NCBI GenBank assembly: GCA_002224055.1
Contig: AZLU01000163.1
Coordinates: 1-64,000 of the forward strand
DNA length: 64,000 nucleotides
From: Pezizomycotina sp. ARF18
Taxonomy: Eukaryota > Ascomycota
Direction: 5' to 3'
Part shown: one piece after another, positions 1 through 10,966 of the stretch
Layout of the letters: each line of letters begins with the position of its first letter
Numbering within the stretch: position 1 is the stretch's first letter
Position numbers and translations under genes: made by a program
The notes under the pieces: model-generated
What the model was told of the DNA's origin: nothing
Database searches by the model: none
The model's input: only the letters and a program-made list of their open reading frames with translations

Positions 1-2445
1 TAAACCAATCTAAGGATCTTCCACCGATAAGGTCGGCGGCGGTGTTCAATTATCACTGCCCAATCACTTGCAGGGTGTTTCGCGGTTCAGATATGACCGG
101 TACTGCTTCAATTGTCGACAATCTAGAGCAGCAAAATGGTGTCACAGTTGCGGATCGCACGATCCAGCAACCTGCTGATACCGCTCACCATCGGGCTCCG
201 ATGGTATTCCAACCCCTGTTCCCGGTTCGGCTCTCCAGCAATTTATGGCACCAGATTCGAGGTACTGCTTCAATTGCTGATCGGGTTTCCAACAACCATG
301 GACGCGGAGCCCTTACAGTCTGTTGGGCTTGAGGCAAATCCAACCGGCAATATGTCGTCTCTGGTATCACCCTGCATCATACTGGCCTTCCGGCTCTTCG
401 ACGGTTCAGACCGCGACTCAAGTCATCACGGTTACTGCTTCAATTGTCGGGCGTTCAGCGCTTCTCAACGAGGCGGGGATACGAGTCGTATGTCTATTGA
501 ACCTGTTGAGGTGGCTTCCTCTATCACTCAGTCACAGGAACTTAACACTGGGATCGCAGATCCTAGTACTCCAGCAGGTTCTCTTGAACCAAAGGTCTCT
601 GTCAATTGCCGGCAAGGTCGAGAATGACGCCATGTCGCAAACTTCCGGCTCCGAGCTCGCCAAAGATCAAACTCCTCGCGAAGTCAGCGCCGCTGACATC
701 CTCGGGTGGCCTTTGAACTGGAACATTGCAATTTTGACGGTGAAACTGAGCGCTGAGGGACCGAATATCGATACTGGCATTGTGGCTGACGACGAAAGCT
801 TAAACGGTGCCACGGTTGAATCTACGATGGATGTGAGGGTGCCAATGGAATACCTCCGTCAGTTCTGATTCTGAGATGGTTGTATTGGGACGGAGCTACG
901 GCAATCTCGCCTGGTGATAATGCCATTGAGAGAGGTATTAGCGTACGGGAGATTCGACGATGCTTCCGACCTGATGCCCATTAACGATGCTTCAGTTGCG
1001 GCTAAGATTACGCGCGACTGCGTTCCAACGTGAAGAATCCCTCAGCTCAAGCCGATTTGAGTACCGCCCAAGGCGTCTCCACTGCGTCGCATCCCTATAC
1101 TCTGACAGCAATGCGGTTCGCCTTCCCGTGGTTCCATGTCCAGAGGAAACGCTCACGATAGCCTTAAGACGCCTCGTAGGTAGAGGCTTCAACGGTTTCA
1201 GCTGATACGGATTCTATGCGAAGCAGTCTCACTCAAGCACGACGATTCTTCACTGCTGCGATTGAACAACCTTGAGCCATCTAATGAGCCCTCCAACAGC
1301 ACTGCGCCGAAGCCAGATTCAAAGACGGGTGCTTCCACCTCGGGTGTATCTAAACCCATCAAGCCAAGTCTGACGACATGAAGAGGCAAAGTTCGACCGT
1401 TTCGAAGACAGTTGGAACTCAGTCTATGGCGAATCAGGATCCAAGCGAATATTCGGACTCGAGATCGAGGAGTCCAGGAAGGCCTTCCAGGCGAAACAGA
1501 GTGCCAGTGGAGCGAACCAAGGCGGTCCTAACAAAGAAGCAAAATCCGAAAGCGGATCCGGGGATAATCTTAAAGCGATGCTAGCCGCGAATCGGGAGAT
1601 TCCCAGGCAAATGCAACTTCGGTAGCTCATCCCCTTATCCGACTAGGAGTATATGTCCCTGCCTCAGGTCGACTCAAACGGACCGGACAACAATCTCGAC
1701 GTCTTTGTTCAAACCGCCGTCGGTCTTATTGTCCACAGCTTTATCCCCAGATGCAATCGGGTGGATTACAGGCGCGGGGCCGCTTCGTAATGCTGCGGAG
1801 GGATCACAGGAGTATCGGGCTTTCGATCCCTTGGAGCAGAGGCTTTTTAGGATTTTAATTGATGATCTTTCGGCGTAAGTTCCATCCCCCCATTCCCCTT
1901 CTCTTCATCCATCTCTTACCTTCTTCCATCTGTGATGCTTTTAAATACTTTTTTTTTGCAAAGTACTAACAATCTCTTTTCCCTCTTCAGCTTCACCAAC
2001 GCGGCCGCCAGTTCAATCAAGACCGCAACAGAATCCAGCAGGTCGACTTTAGCGCCTGGTACCCCTTCCTCAACAGCGCTCTGCAAGCCATTGTCAGCGG
2101 TTACAATCGTGCTAGTTCTTCGGCAAACAGAGAAGCCCACTTGCAGTTCATTAACCACAACCAGTTGATCCGTCACAGTGGTAATGTGAGCGTTCGGTAC
2201 TTAGCTCTTCCGGTTCTCAGAGGAAATGGACTAAGGAGGATTTGTTGAAGAAGTACTTCGGTACTACTAATTATACTTGCCACAGCCCTTCGGGCAGCCT
2301 TGCGACACCCACCGCCACTGGAACCTTTGTTAGCAATTCGTATCTTCAGAAGGTCTCCACAGGGCACCGTGCCAGCAATGCCAGGTTCGAGTATGAGGAG
2401 ATGGATAAGGAGAAGAGGTTGAGGTACGATGATTACGACACCTGA
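1..2445 (+). CDS. Unrecognised Thr/Ser-rich protein, open at the left edge
   Basis: I do not recognise this gene. Coding character is clear from about 1205 onward but moves between frames. Readable stretches in order include a Ser/Asn/Pro/Lys-rich linker (about 1265-1375), a charged segment containing KFDRFEDSWNSVYGES (about 1385-1620), a segment ending LFRILIDDL just before a donor (GTAAGT near 1877), and after an acceptor near 1990 a segment with FSAWYPFLNSALQAIVSGYN. The last exon carries KEDLLKKYFGTTNYTC and ends with a stop at 2443-2445. Upstream, 1-1200 is Thr/Ser-rich with three similar units (separate entry). No signal peptide or catalytic motif can be seen, and the true start lies outside the window or is lost. 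It could be two genes. Confidence 0.4.
101..446 (+). repeat. Three degenerate coding repeats around TACTGCTTCAATTG
   Basis: The 14-base core TACTGCTTCAATTG occurs at 101, 263 and 433. Each copy encodes T-A-S-I in its local frame. The spacings are 162 and 170 bases. The first is a whole number of codons (54); the second is one base short of 57 codons, as expected if one base is missing. The sequence between the cores is only weakly similar. It is best read as an internal protein repeat of 54-57 residues. Confidence 0.5.
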
Positions 2446-2690
2446 AGTACATCATCCCAAATCCCTTATGCCTCGATTCAATATGGTGCTTGTTCGTCTT
2501 CTACTTCACTACTTCTTTGATTTCCTTTGGGCGATTTTTATGGTTTGTTTCATTACTTTTTTTTTATTTTGGTGGTGTTTATTATAATGGGTTTCTTACT
2601 TTTATTTTTCTTCACATCGTGCTCGCTTTTCTTATTTTCCTACAATTATTAACTATTATAAACTAATAATAAAAATCAACAAGAGGTACA

Positions 2691-2754
2691 GCCTAGTCTC
2701 CTCTCCCCCCATTTCCCTTTTCCTACGCTTCTTATGGGGGAGGAGGCACTAGGC
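2691..2754. repeat. Inverted repeat with pyrimidine-rich arm
   Basis: The left arm at 2691-2712 (GCCTAGTCTCCTCTCCCCCC..) is nearly the reverse complement of the right arm at 2734-2754 (ATGGGGGAGGAGGCACTAGG.), with a loop of about 21 bases. It lies about 250 bases after a coding end, so it could be a transcript-end structure or a small decayed transposable-element footprint. Confidence 0.5.
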
Positions 2755-2783
2755 TATTACACTAATAAAGACTTAAAAATTAT

Positions 2784-2816
2784 AGTCTGGGACCCTCCAT
2801 AAGGGGTCCTTAGACT
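2784..2816. repeat. Short hairpin AGTCTGGGACCCT / AGGGGTCCTTAGACT
   Basis: A second inverted repeat follows the first within 30 bases. Its left arm AGTCTGGGACCCT is found exactly, in reverse complement, at 15431-15443. This suggests a dispersed short repeat family. Confidence 0.45.
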
Positions 2817-4164
2817 TTTTCTAGATATGGAGGAGGGGTAAATGGTTCTTTACTTTTTTTTCAGCTATTGTTCAGTTAGATACCTATGTGTATTTAGTTA
2901 AAAGCCAAGCGTTATTAGATAGCGAAAAAAGTTAGATTAGTTTTATCTTTCCTTAATAGCAGTGGTAGTCGAAAGCAAATCAATGAGACTTATTTCTACT
3001 ACTCTTCAGTGCGCTTTCTGTATAGTTCCATCTCTACCTGAGATATCGTGTTACTATCGAGTTGATAAGTCGGATGCAGTGAGACACTCTGAATACATCG
3101 AGAAGAGGAGGATGGTTCTACAAAATTCTCAAGCCCCTAAGTCCTAAAGGGGAGAGCCTATATCGAACCATTGTATATTATACCTAGATTATTACTATTA
3201 TTATAGGTTTCCTTCTTCTTCTTCTTCTTGAGTTAGATAATTGAGATATCAGCGGCAAGGAGAGGGTGTAATAGATTGTAGTTTAGTGTTGTTAAGTTGA
3301 ATGGGAACGATCATTGCATCGCAGTTCTTGGTCAATATCAGATATTGTAGCTTATGCGCTTATGCTTATTTTGCTTTCATTTGAGAGCTTTGTGCTATTT
3401 ATTCCTTTTCATGCGCGTCTGCGGAGGAAATCTTCTAGAAGCCATCGCGCATGAAAATAGATCAAGCCACAAATCTTAACAGCAACCATATCATCTATCG
3501 TTCCTGATGACTTTAAAATGCCAGATTATGCTGAGGATAGCAGCCTTAACAGCTTATTAGTGGATTCGCGACTGGGTGGAATAATATTTACCATTATCAC
3601 GTTCATTTGACTGGGTAAGTAGAAGTAGTCGAGAGTGCATTTGCTCCTCTTTTGAAAGAAACAAACTCCTTCCTTCGTTTCTTCGCGTCTCACAAAAACG
3701 GAAGGCTTCCAGAAGCATGGGCTTGGAAGCTTATAATTATAACAATCATGAAATATCATAAACCATAATACTAGGCTCTTAGAAAAACGTGTACGATTTA
3801 GGCTGACTACCAAAGACTAATTACCCTTTTGTAGGGTCGGCGATGCTACACCTCTTCGTCCGGACCAATGCAGACTCCAACTTTCGGAAAGTCGCTCAAA
3901 CGTGCTCAAAGCCGGACCACGATATTGCTGAATTAACCATGTTCTTTTAGACCATGCTGTTAGTAAAATGAAGCTTCACCAAATGAAGCAGCCGTTATCG
4001 TCTTGGGATACCAGTAAACAAGCTCAGCAATCGATTACGGGATGTGTTTATAAAGAGCTTCCAGGTCCATCGACGATCATCTAGTTTGCAATTCTAGACA
4101 TTGTACCAGATCGAACATCCTCTCCAGAGTTTTCTAAGATACAAGTCACAGTCGAATATTCAAC

Positions 4165-5743
4165 ATGGTACGATCAACTTCCCTGTGCCTAATGCTCATG
4201 GGCGCGTCGCTCTCAGATGCCTACTGCAGATCATCATACGCGACCCTGCGGGTTCTCTATCCCACTCGCCGCTTGACGGCTTCGCTCGTAAGTTCCTTCC
4301 TTTGGTTCTCTTCATCTCACTGCCTCTGATAAAACCTTCTTCAGTCTCTCTTCCCCCCAACGGCCCCGACAAGTCCAACCCCACCCACCTTGCCGCGGTC
4401 CGCTACTCAAAGCCAACGAAGTCGACGAGAAGTCCTTCTGGCTCGCACCTGGGCCGTCCACCCACAACCCCGGCGCATCCGCCGGCGTCTGCAAGGACTT
4501 CCCCTGCAACAAAAAAGTCTCCACCGGGAAATCCTCCTGCGGCCCCCTCGGCTGCTTCACAAAAAGGAACACAAGCACAAGCACGCCGGCGGAAAAGATT
4601 ATACGCTGTACAACATGGCGAAGGGAAACCCTACGACCATGATGAAGAACGATCCGAAGAAGGATCCGCAGAGCTTGGACTGGCTGAGGCACTTGTACTT
4701 TTTGGGTCACGCGGAGAACCGAAGAGTGATAAGGATAGGTTTTGGGGGAGCTTTAAACCGCATGATCGCTGAGCGCGGCGACGAGCGTTATCAAGCTGTG
4801 GAAGGACGTTCCGCGGTGGGAGTTGTAAGTTCCTTCGCGGTCACGTTAATTCACTATATAGCAAGTGAAGTTTTGCTGACATTGAGTTTCTCGGTAGTGT
4901 CACCTTCGACAACGCCGACGATATTTCGGCAGAGGTTCAGCGGATGACGAACAACAAGCACAAAAAAGTACCGAATTGGTTCGCCAACAAAGAGCACAAG
5001 CTTGAGATTCCAGGAACGCTCGGTCAAACGCTACACGGTATGCCCTTTCCTCTTTCACTCAAAATATACCCTTTACAAATAAACGCTAACCCGCTCCGGT
5101 ACCGCAGTCTGCTACATCGACGAACTCGGCGACTGGCGCGCCGTCGCAAACAAAGCCATCTCCTTCCACGCGGTAACCCAACCTGGACCGCCAGCCCCAA
5201 CGGTCTCACCTGCGACCCCGTCGAGCTCCGTGCCCGCGTCCTCCTCCCCGGCCAGGCACCTTCAAGGATATGCACGACGCCGCCGAAGGTAAATTCGACT
5301 TCACCCGTTCCACCGCGCAACCCGGTCTCCGCCTCGTCGAACCGAAACTCGACGAAGACATGACGGAATCGGAAAAGCAGCGGGTCATCGAGAAGGCAGC
5401 GCAGCTACCTCTGGAAGAAGAAGGATGGGTATCTACTGGTCAGGTACATGTTGTTGTGGATAAGGAGCGTGTAACCGAAGTGGAGAAGGTTAAGCACTGG
5501 CAGGACGAGAAGGGGGATGGCGTTGAAATGTTCCGGGGGTTTAGGGAGTCTGACTCGGAGGAGTCGCTTGCAAACAGACGGCTCGCGATAAAGAAGCTGC
5601 CGGTTGTTCACCAGGGTGCTACGGCGATGACGGGCATGACGATGCAGCAGTGGGACGCTGCGATGGTGGAGCACCAGGATGGACACACGATAAAGTTTGA
5701 AGAGTGCAAGAAGAACGGCGGGAGGAATTGCCATTACGTTTGA
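4165..5743 (+). CDS. Unrecognised secreted protein with Cys-rich N-terminal segment
   Basis: The start at 4165 gives a hydrophobic leader (MVRSTSLCLMLMGASLSDAY) typical of a secretory signal. Introns are visible at 4288-4344, 4825-4897 and 5038-5107, all GT..AG. The second exon encodes a Cys-bearing segment (VCKDFPCNKKVS, CGPLGC), then a basic His/Lys-rich turn (KEHKHKHAGGKDY) and LDWLRHLYFLGHAENRRV. Later exons carry WFANKEHKLEIPG, CYIDELGDWRAVANKA, WTASPNGLTCDPVELRAR and a Glu/Lys-rich C-terminus ending RNCHYV. The frame shifts at about four places (near 4408, 4564, 5172 and 5265). At each, one extra base in a C, A or G run would keep the frame, so the product is probably intact at about 430 residues. 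I do not recognise the family and assign no function. Confidence 0.6.
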
Positions 5744-6725
5744 GAAGCGTCGATAATCCTACGTCCACATTATTTCCAAAGAGTGGCGGTTGCATCATGT
5801 ATCTTTGTTACAATCCTTATAGACTAATTTTTAATCCATTTACGAATTTCACTATAGCCAATTCTCCATTCCTATCTACGTGAAAGACGCGTCCAACTTG
5901 TTACAAAAACATTACACAACATCTGCCAATACGACTTGGCAAGGGCTAGTTAGTCTTAACGGAAAATTCCACCTCCAACATTTTGAAGTCCCCATCTCGC
6001 GGAAACGGGATTGCTGATCGAATTTCAAAGGCGCCGCAAAACCTTATCACGAACTGTGGAAATCACACTGTGGGTCCGCTTTGGAAGTTGGAACCATGGC
6101 GCGTATAGGCAAGCCCACCTCAGGCAAAATTGACTCAACCTGGTTTTTAAGCTCCAGACCTCGGTTTCTCGAGTTCCCATGTTTCCTAGCCCAGGGAAAG
6201 GATCCCTCCTGACTCACGATACATCATTAGCCAGTAAACAGGCCTTGAAGAAAACATGCTTTAATAATGACCCTCAATCGATATTATGTTAGTCAATCCT
6301 TTTGTGAACTTTACGCGCGTGACACGACTCGACCTCCTTGATGCTTGAGGATATATTGACAATGGTCTGTGCTATTTACAATGACAGTCGCGAATGGAAT
6401 TACAAAAAACGCAAAATAATGAGAAATGAAATGCTCCAGAAAACGCCTTGTAAGAACCGAACCTACATGTAGTCTAAAAATGGCCCACGAAAAACCGCCC
6501 CAGAAATGAACAAAACGCCGTGATATCAACAGAATGTAAAGAATGACAAATGACCGAAGAACGTGCAAGAAATGGCCTTTTAACCAGAATCTTGCTTGTG
6601 CTCCTTGTCCTCGTGAATCTCTTTTACGCGACCCCTTTCATCTACATCTTCCATCGGCAGACCGTCAAGCTCCTCATCGTGTGGATGCAAACCCGCTTCA
6701 CTGCCGTTCCTGCCCGGCCTTTCCG
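5744..6725. other. Intergenic
   Basis: No gene recognised. The plus-strand frame that starts at 6550 has a hydrophobic leader, but it runs antisense to the C-terminal tail of the minus-strand receptor and is probably a chance frame. Confidence 0.5.
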
Positions 6726-7958
6726 TCATCTCCCGACAACTACGCCGTCTATCGATTCGCCGACCCCCAAATCGAAATCTAGATCGCTGAGTCCCTCCCA
6801 CCGCCTCGAATTTCGGCTCTTATCACGGCTAGAAAAAGCTTTCGTCGGCGGTCTGCTCCCGTTGCGGTGGCGCGAGTTTGCGGAAGTAGATTCCTTCCCG
6901 TGCGAATCGCCAGAGCCGTACGTCCAGGCCAACCTATGCGGTAGGTAACGGGATAGTATTGGTTTCAGGGACGGGAGGCAAGCGCATATCAGCCCAAGGT
7001 TGATCTCGACGGATGACCACATCAGGACTGGAGCGTTGTCATCTAAAAAAAAAAAAAAAAAAAATTGGCGGTCAGTAGGGAAGTATTTCCTTTGGGGATG
7101 GTGCATATATACTTACAGAAAATATCAAGGCTTTGCAGCGCCTTCCTGAGCAGCGCGAACCTTACGATGCCCGCTAGAACAACAAACAGCCGACCGCGAA
7201 CACCAGCACTAGCGCAACCCTCTGTTTCCGCGGCCTGTTGACTTTCCACAACATCGGTATGGTAGGAAGTATACGACGAGATCGTTGACAATATTTATAA
7301 CTCCAGTCGCGGTCCAAAACGCTTTAACGTCGAAGCAAAACTCGTGCGGGTAAATAACCTAACAAGACTCCAGTTCCTCTCGATCGGTATACACTGGAAA
7401 TCACGCACGCTTCTGTCGCTAACCCATTAACCAGCAAAAGCGTAATAACGACAAACACCTTCCTTCGAAAACTCGGATCCACCGATAATCGCAAGTAAAA
7501 TAACATATAGATACTTTCGTCACCGTTATTACCGCGACGTAGGATATTTCGACGATGTATAATTTTCTAGTGCGGCGGGTAGTTTTGCATAATCGGCGGG
7601 TGCGAAGGAGGAAATGTGCAATCCGAAGCCGTTGAGCGCGGACGCGGCCATGAAGTACGAGAGCGCTATTGTCGTCGCCATGGCGGAGAGGATCGTGGTG
7701 TCGTCCCATCCCATCCGGCGCGGACGACGCGGATCCGCACCCAGACGCGCGCGAGGACGGCTATAAAAGCGAGGAAGCAGAAGACAGCATCGATGACGTA
7801 TATTTCAGTCCGAAGGCTGTCGTTGCCCGTCGACCATCAGAGGTGTTATTTGTTTTGTTGAGAGTTGATGGGACAAATTCGAAGGGATGTCTTGCGGGGA
7901 AGCCTGTCGGGCTTATATCCTTCTTCCCACGCCAGCTTTTTAATAGTGGAGTCAACAA
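6726..7958 (-). CDS. PTH11/rhodopsin-type integral membrane receptor
   Basis: This is a fungal seven-helix protein of the PTH11-related, rhodopsin-domain group. Reading the minus strand, the family pattern appears in order: a first helix (YVIDAVFCFLAFIAVLARVW), the loop GWDDTTILSAM, a second helix, a third helix EISYVAVITVTKVSI, then LFYLRLSVDPSFRRKVFVVI, a later helix FVVLAGIVRFALLRKALQS, and after the last intron VLMWSSVEINLGLICACLPS, the usual end of the domain. A Ser/Arg-rich cytoplasmic tail follows and ends in GVVVGR. The last intron (7043-7116) has a T tract directly before its AG. The frame shifts several times; the sites I could judge (near 7570, 7715 and 7775) are one-base losses in short runs. 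The start is uncertain. There is no CFEM domain. Ligand and G-protein coupling are unknown. Confidence 0.75.
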
Positions 7959-10185
7959 TGTAGGTTATATTTGAGTCGCGGCAAAGGCTTTTGAATACTT
8001 TTGAATGGATACGTTGATGACTATATTCCCGAAGAGTAAAACAGGATCGAGTAAAATATACTGGAAGAAACAAGACCCGGAAGGAAGCTATATAAGGGAT
8101 TATATTATAGCACAATCCAGAAACTCAAGGGATATTGGCTATTTATATCATTCTTATCAAGCCAATTATATATATATACCATGGTAAAATACGCCACGCA
8201 AATGTATTTCCGGGATTGTGTGTCAAAACGCAGCTTTCTGCTGTAAATAGAGCGTTGGCAATAGGTGGAGCTGCAAGTGAATAAAATTTTTTTCCTATAT
8301 ATTGAGACGTAACCCCACTTCTAAACCCTTTCGTATCCAAATTCAACAGGATGCCGAAGGGAAACAAAGGCGAATGATATCAAATCGCATAGGGGTGCGA
8401 ATAAGGATAAGAAAAAATCAACAATACCTAGAAAAAACGCGAACACTGCCTACGGTTTAGACTTTTAGAGCACAATTATTACTGAATACGGTGAGGGATT
8501 TCAAACAGGCCTTGTCTGTTGTTCTATAGATCCAGTTGTTGGAGCCCCTAAGGCTGTGAAAAAGTTATTGTAACTCAGCATTCAGATATCGGGCTGACTT
8601 TGGTTAAGCATTCAGCTCATTGGTTAAGAAATAGAGTTTTATACGGTCTTTGTCGCTAACTTTCACCCTGCTTTCCCGTCGCTGTTTCTTGTGAACACCC
8701 CCGCAAATGTCGGAATCGGGTCACGGCCCTCGAATCGACATTATTTCACGATGAGACTAACTTATCTATATCTAGAAGGCCCACTTTGCCAGGTCTAGGC
8801 TATAGGCTATAGCAGGTGGAAATTAAACAGAATAAATTTGAGTGTTGGTTATCTGAGGTCTTGTGTTTATTGCCCGATAAATAACCAGATAAGAGTTTAG
8901 CGTCTGGCTGGCTTCGAGATATTAGGCAAAGGTTTTCTTCTTGAATACGGGGTTTTTACCGGCGCCTGCGGCCTGATAGTAAATGCAACTGGTAATCACG
9001 CTGCCTTACAGATTATACATACGGAACCGGCAGGATGTCAGAAGCATGGATGAAATCTCAGTTTATCTGTCTTTGGTTGGTAACTATACAGTCTCTGAGA
9101 GTTGCGCCCTCGGGAGTGGTAAAGTTGAAAGAAACACGCTTATTGTCATATTTGATCTATTTATTTTGAAGACTCTCTGCATCCTGTCTAAATCCTACTG
9201 AATCTGTGATGTCTCTTTCATCCCATTTGTGTGATGTTTTCGCAAAAAATAGTTCGAGAAACGGAAAAATTCTCTTTAGCGTTTGCGTCGAGAACAATCC
9301 CAGACCCAGGTTTTCGATGTTGTTTATAATTGTTGCATGTTGGAAACATTTGCGTTCTGTTGGATTTCTTTGAACGCTAGAAACAAATTGGGGTGGGCCT
9401 TTGCCGGAATGTATCCCGCGATCTTCAATGGCAACCGTTCAAACACGTTTTAGTCACCAACACTGCCAATAAGGATCGTGTGAGATCATTGACTATAAAC
9501 CTGTATTTTACGTTTTAAGATGGTTGGAAACGTCTGGTCTACGGCATATACGGATAAGAATACTACGCTGAATACGTTTACAACTTTTAGAGAGTACCTG
9601 AACGGCAATGTTACTATACATCACATGGTTAGTCGTATTTCTTAAGAAGCATCGAGTTATCGAGCATCGATTGTTATCGAAATAGTCTCTGACCGCAGCT
9701 GCCGGTGATGATCAAATGGTAATATCTTGCTTAGGTTTTCAGGAAAACTAATGGCTTTCTGTGTTTACTGGTTTATTTCTCACCAGAGGTAGTTGTTGGG
9801 CTCTCCGGAGCTTCTCCAAAACCTCCGAAGAAGCTTCTTCGACTGACAATAGACGCGAGGATCATGGGTGTTCGAATTCAGATCCAGATGCACTTCTTTC
9901 AAAATATAGTAACTGAGGATTCATTATACTCTCTCGCCGTTTATGCATTACACGTTATCAATCTGGTTTGCTAAGAATCCTAGGAGCGAAACAGTTCACA
10001 ATTGCGGGAAAGTGAATGGGTTCATACCCTGGCTACCAAGTTACATTAGAGACAGACATTCGCGCAATTATATCTCCGATTTACCGATTCCCCGAAGATG
10101 AGTGAGTCTATTTCAAGATAAACCAGTAGAATAATACTAATATATCTGAATTTTGAACAAGCGCGGGAGGACATCTCTCATGTAA
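7959..10185. other. Gene-poor AT-rich stretch
   Basis: No gene recognised over 2.2 kb. The open frame at 8983-9201 is short and has no family features. Decayed sequence of the ankyrin-deaminase copy that starts at 10186 may extend into 9950-10185, but I cannot show it. Confidence 0.5.
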
Positions 10186-10966
10186 GCAGCACTTTGGGCG
10201 AATATAGACGTTGTTAATTACCTACTCGACATAGAGAAAGCGAACCCCAAGGTTGAGGATCGGAAAGGCAGACGAGCTTTGGATTTGGCACTTCTCACTC
10301 ATAGGAACGCCAGGGAACGGGCCAACGCCGTGGCAAGATTGCAGAGTGCGTATCGGAACAAGCTCGGAACATTATCGAGGTGCAGTTACGAGCTACCAGT
10401 TCTCAAAGCCATCTGAAAATCCTCTGTCTCGATGGTTTGCCATGATAGGAAGGTTAAATCGGACGTCTCCTGTTTGTTCCTTTTCCACATCTGATGACCT
10501 GAAGTTCGCCGAATATACATTCCATCAAGAAATTAACAAAAAAAGACCGTCTACTCAGTATTTCCAAGCCGGGAAGTGCATTGGACGAATGAATTGCGGC
10601 CCCATTTTCCCCATAATATAGCAGGGCATCGGCAATCAGCCCTGCCAGATCGCGAGCCCGTCTCCCGGGCCATCAAAGCCACTCAACTCCTAGCTTTATC
10701 TGAAATCCATACAGATAGAACCTCATATCCAATTTACCATCCTCGCTACATTATAAAAGCAGTAAAAATGGTAGCCCTAAAGCTATCCGACATTATCCAG
10801 TCATCGCTCGGTAGAGTAGGAAAATATAATGCCGTCAAACCTGCTCTACAGCAGTTACTCCAGTTCCGCAAAATGGTAATGAGATCCGTCAGACGCATGT
10901 TTTTGATCTCGGCGCCTTTTCCGTCCCCGTTAATAAATGCCATCCGCCGCAGGCTGGCAGTCTAGC
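10186..10966 (+). pseudogene. Remnant of ankyrin-deaminase paralogue, copy A
   Basis: The first part (10186-10416) encodes AALWANIDVVNYLLDIEKAN, then DRKGRRALDLALLTHRNARE. This matches the last ankyrin repeat and following helix of copies B (EAALWGQLDIVEYLV, DIKGRQAIDLVSS) and C (GRTALMEAA, DAKGRRAVDFAKF). Around 10565-10620 the linker signature GKCIGRMNCGPIFPI matches B (GKTIGRMNRGSGFPIV). The N-terminal Cys/His module and the first ankyrin repeats are not found upstream. The spacing to a deaminase-like stretch (KATQLLALSEIH, near 10675) is shorter than in B, and the zinc-binding HxE is not seen there. I call it a truncated, probably inactive copy. Confidence 0.65.

Larger units (their letters stand above)
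2446..4164. other. AT-rich intergenic stretch with two hairpins
   Basis: No gene recognised. The stretch holds T-rich tracts after the upstream stop, two inverted repeats (separate entries) and a short CTT microsatellite near 3211-3230. The open frame at 3526-3813 on the minus strand has no family features. Confidence 0.5.

Noticed and set aside
6550-6948. Plus-strand protein with a hydrophobic leader
   Set aside because: It is antisense to the receptor tail at 6726-7020, which has clear family support.
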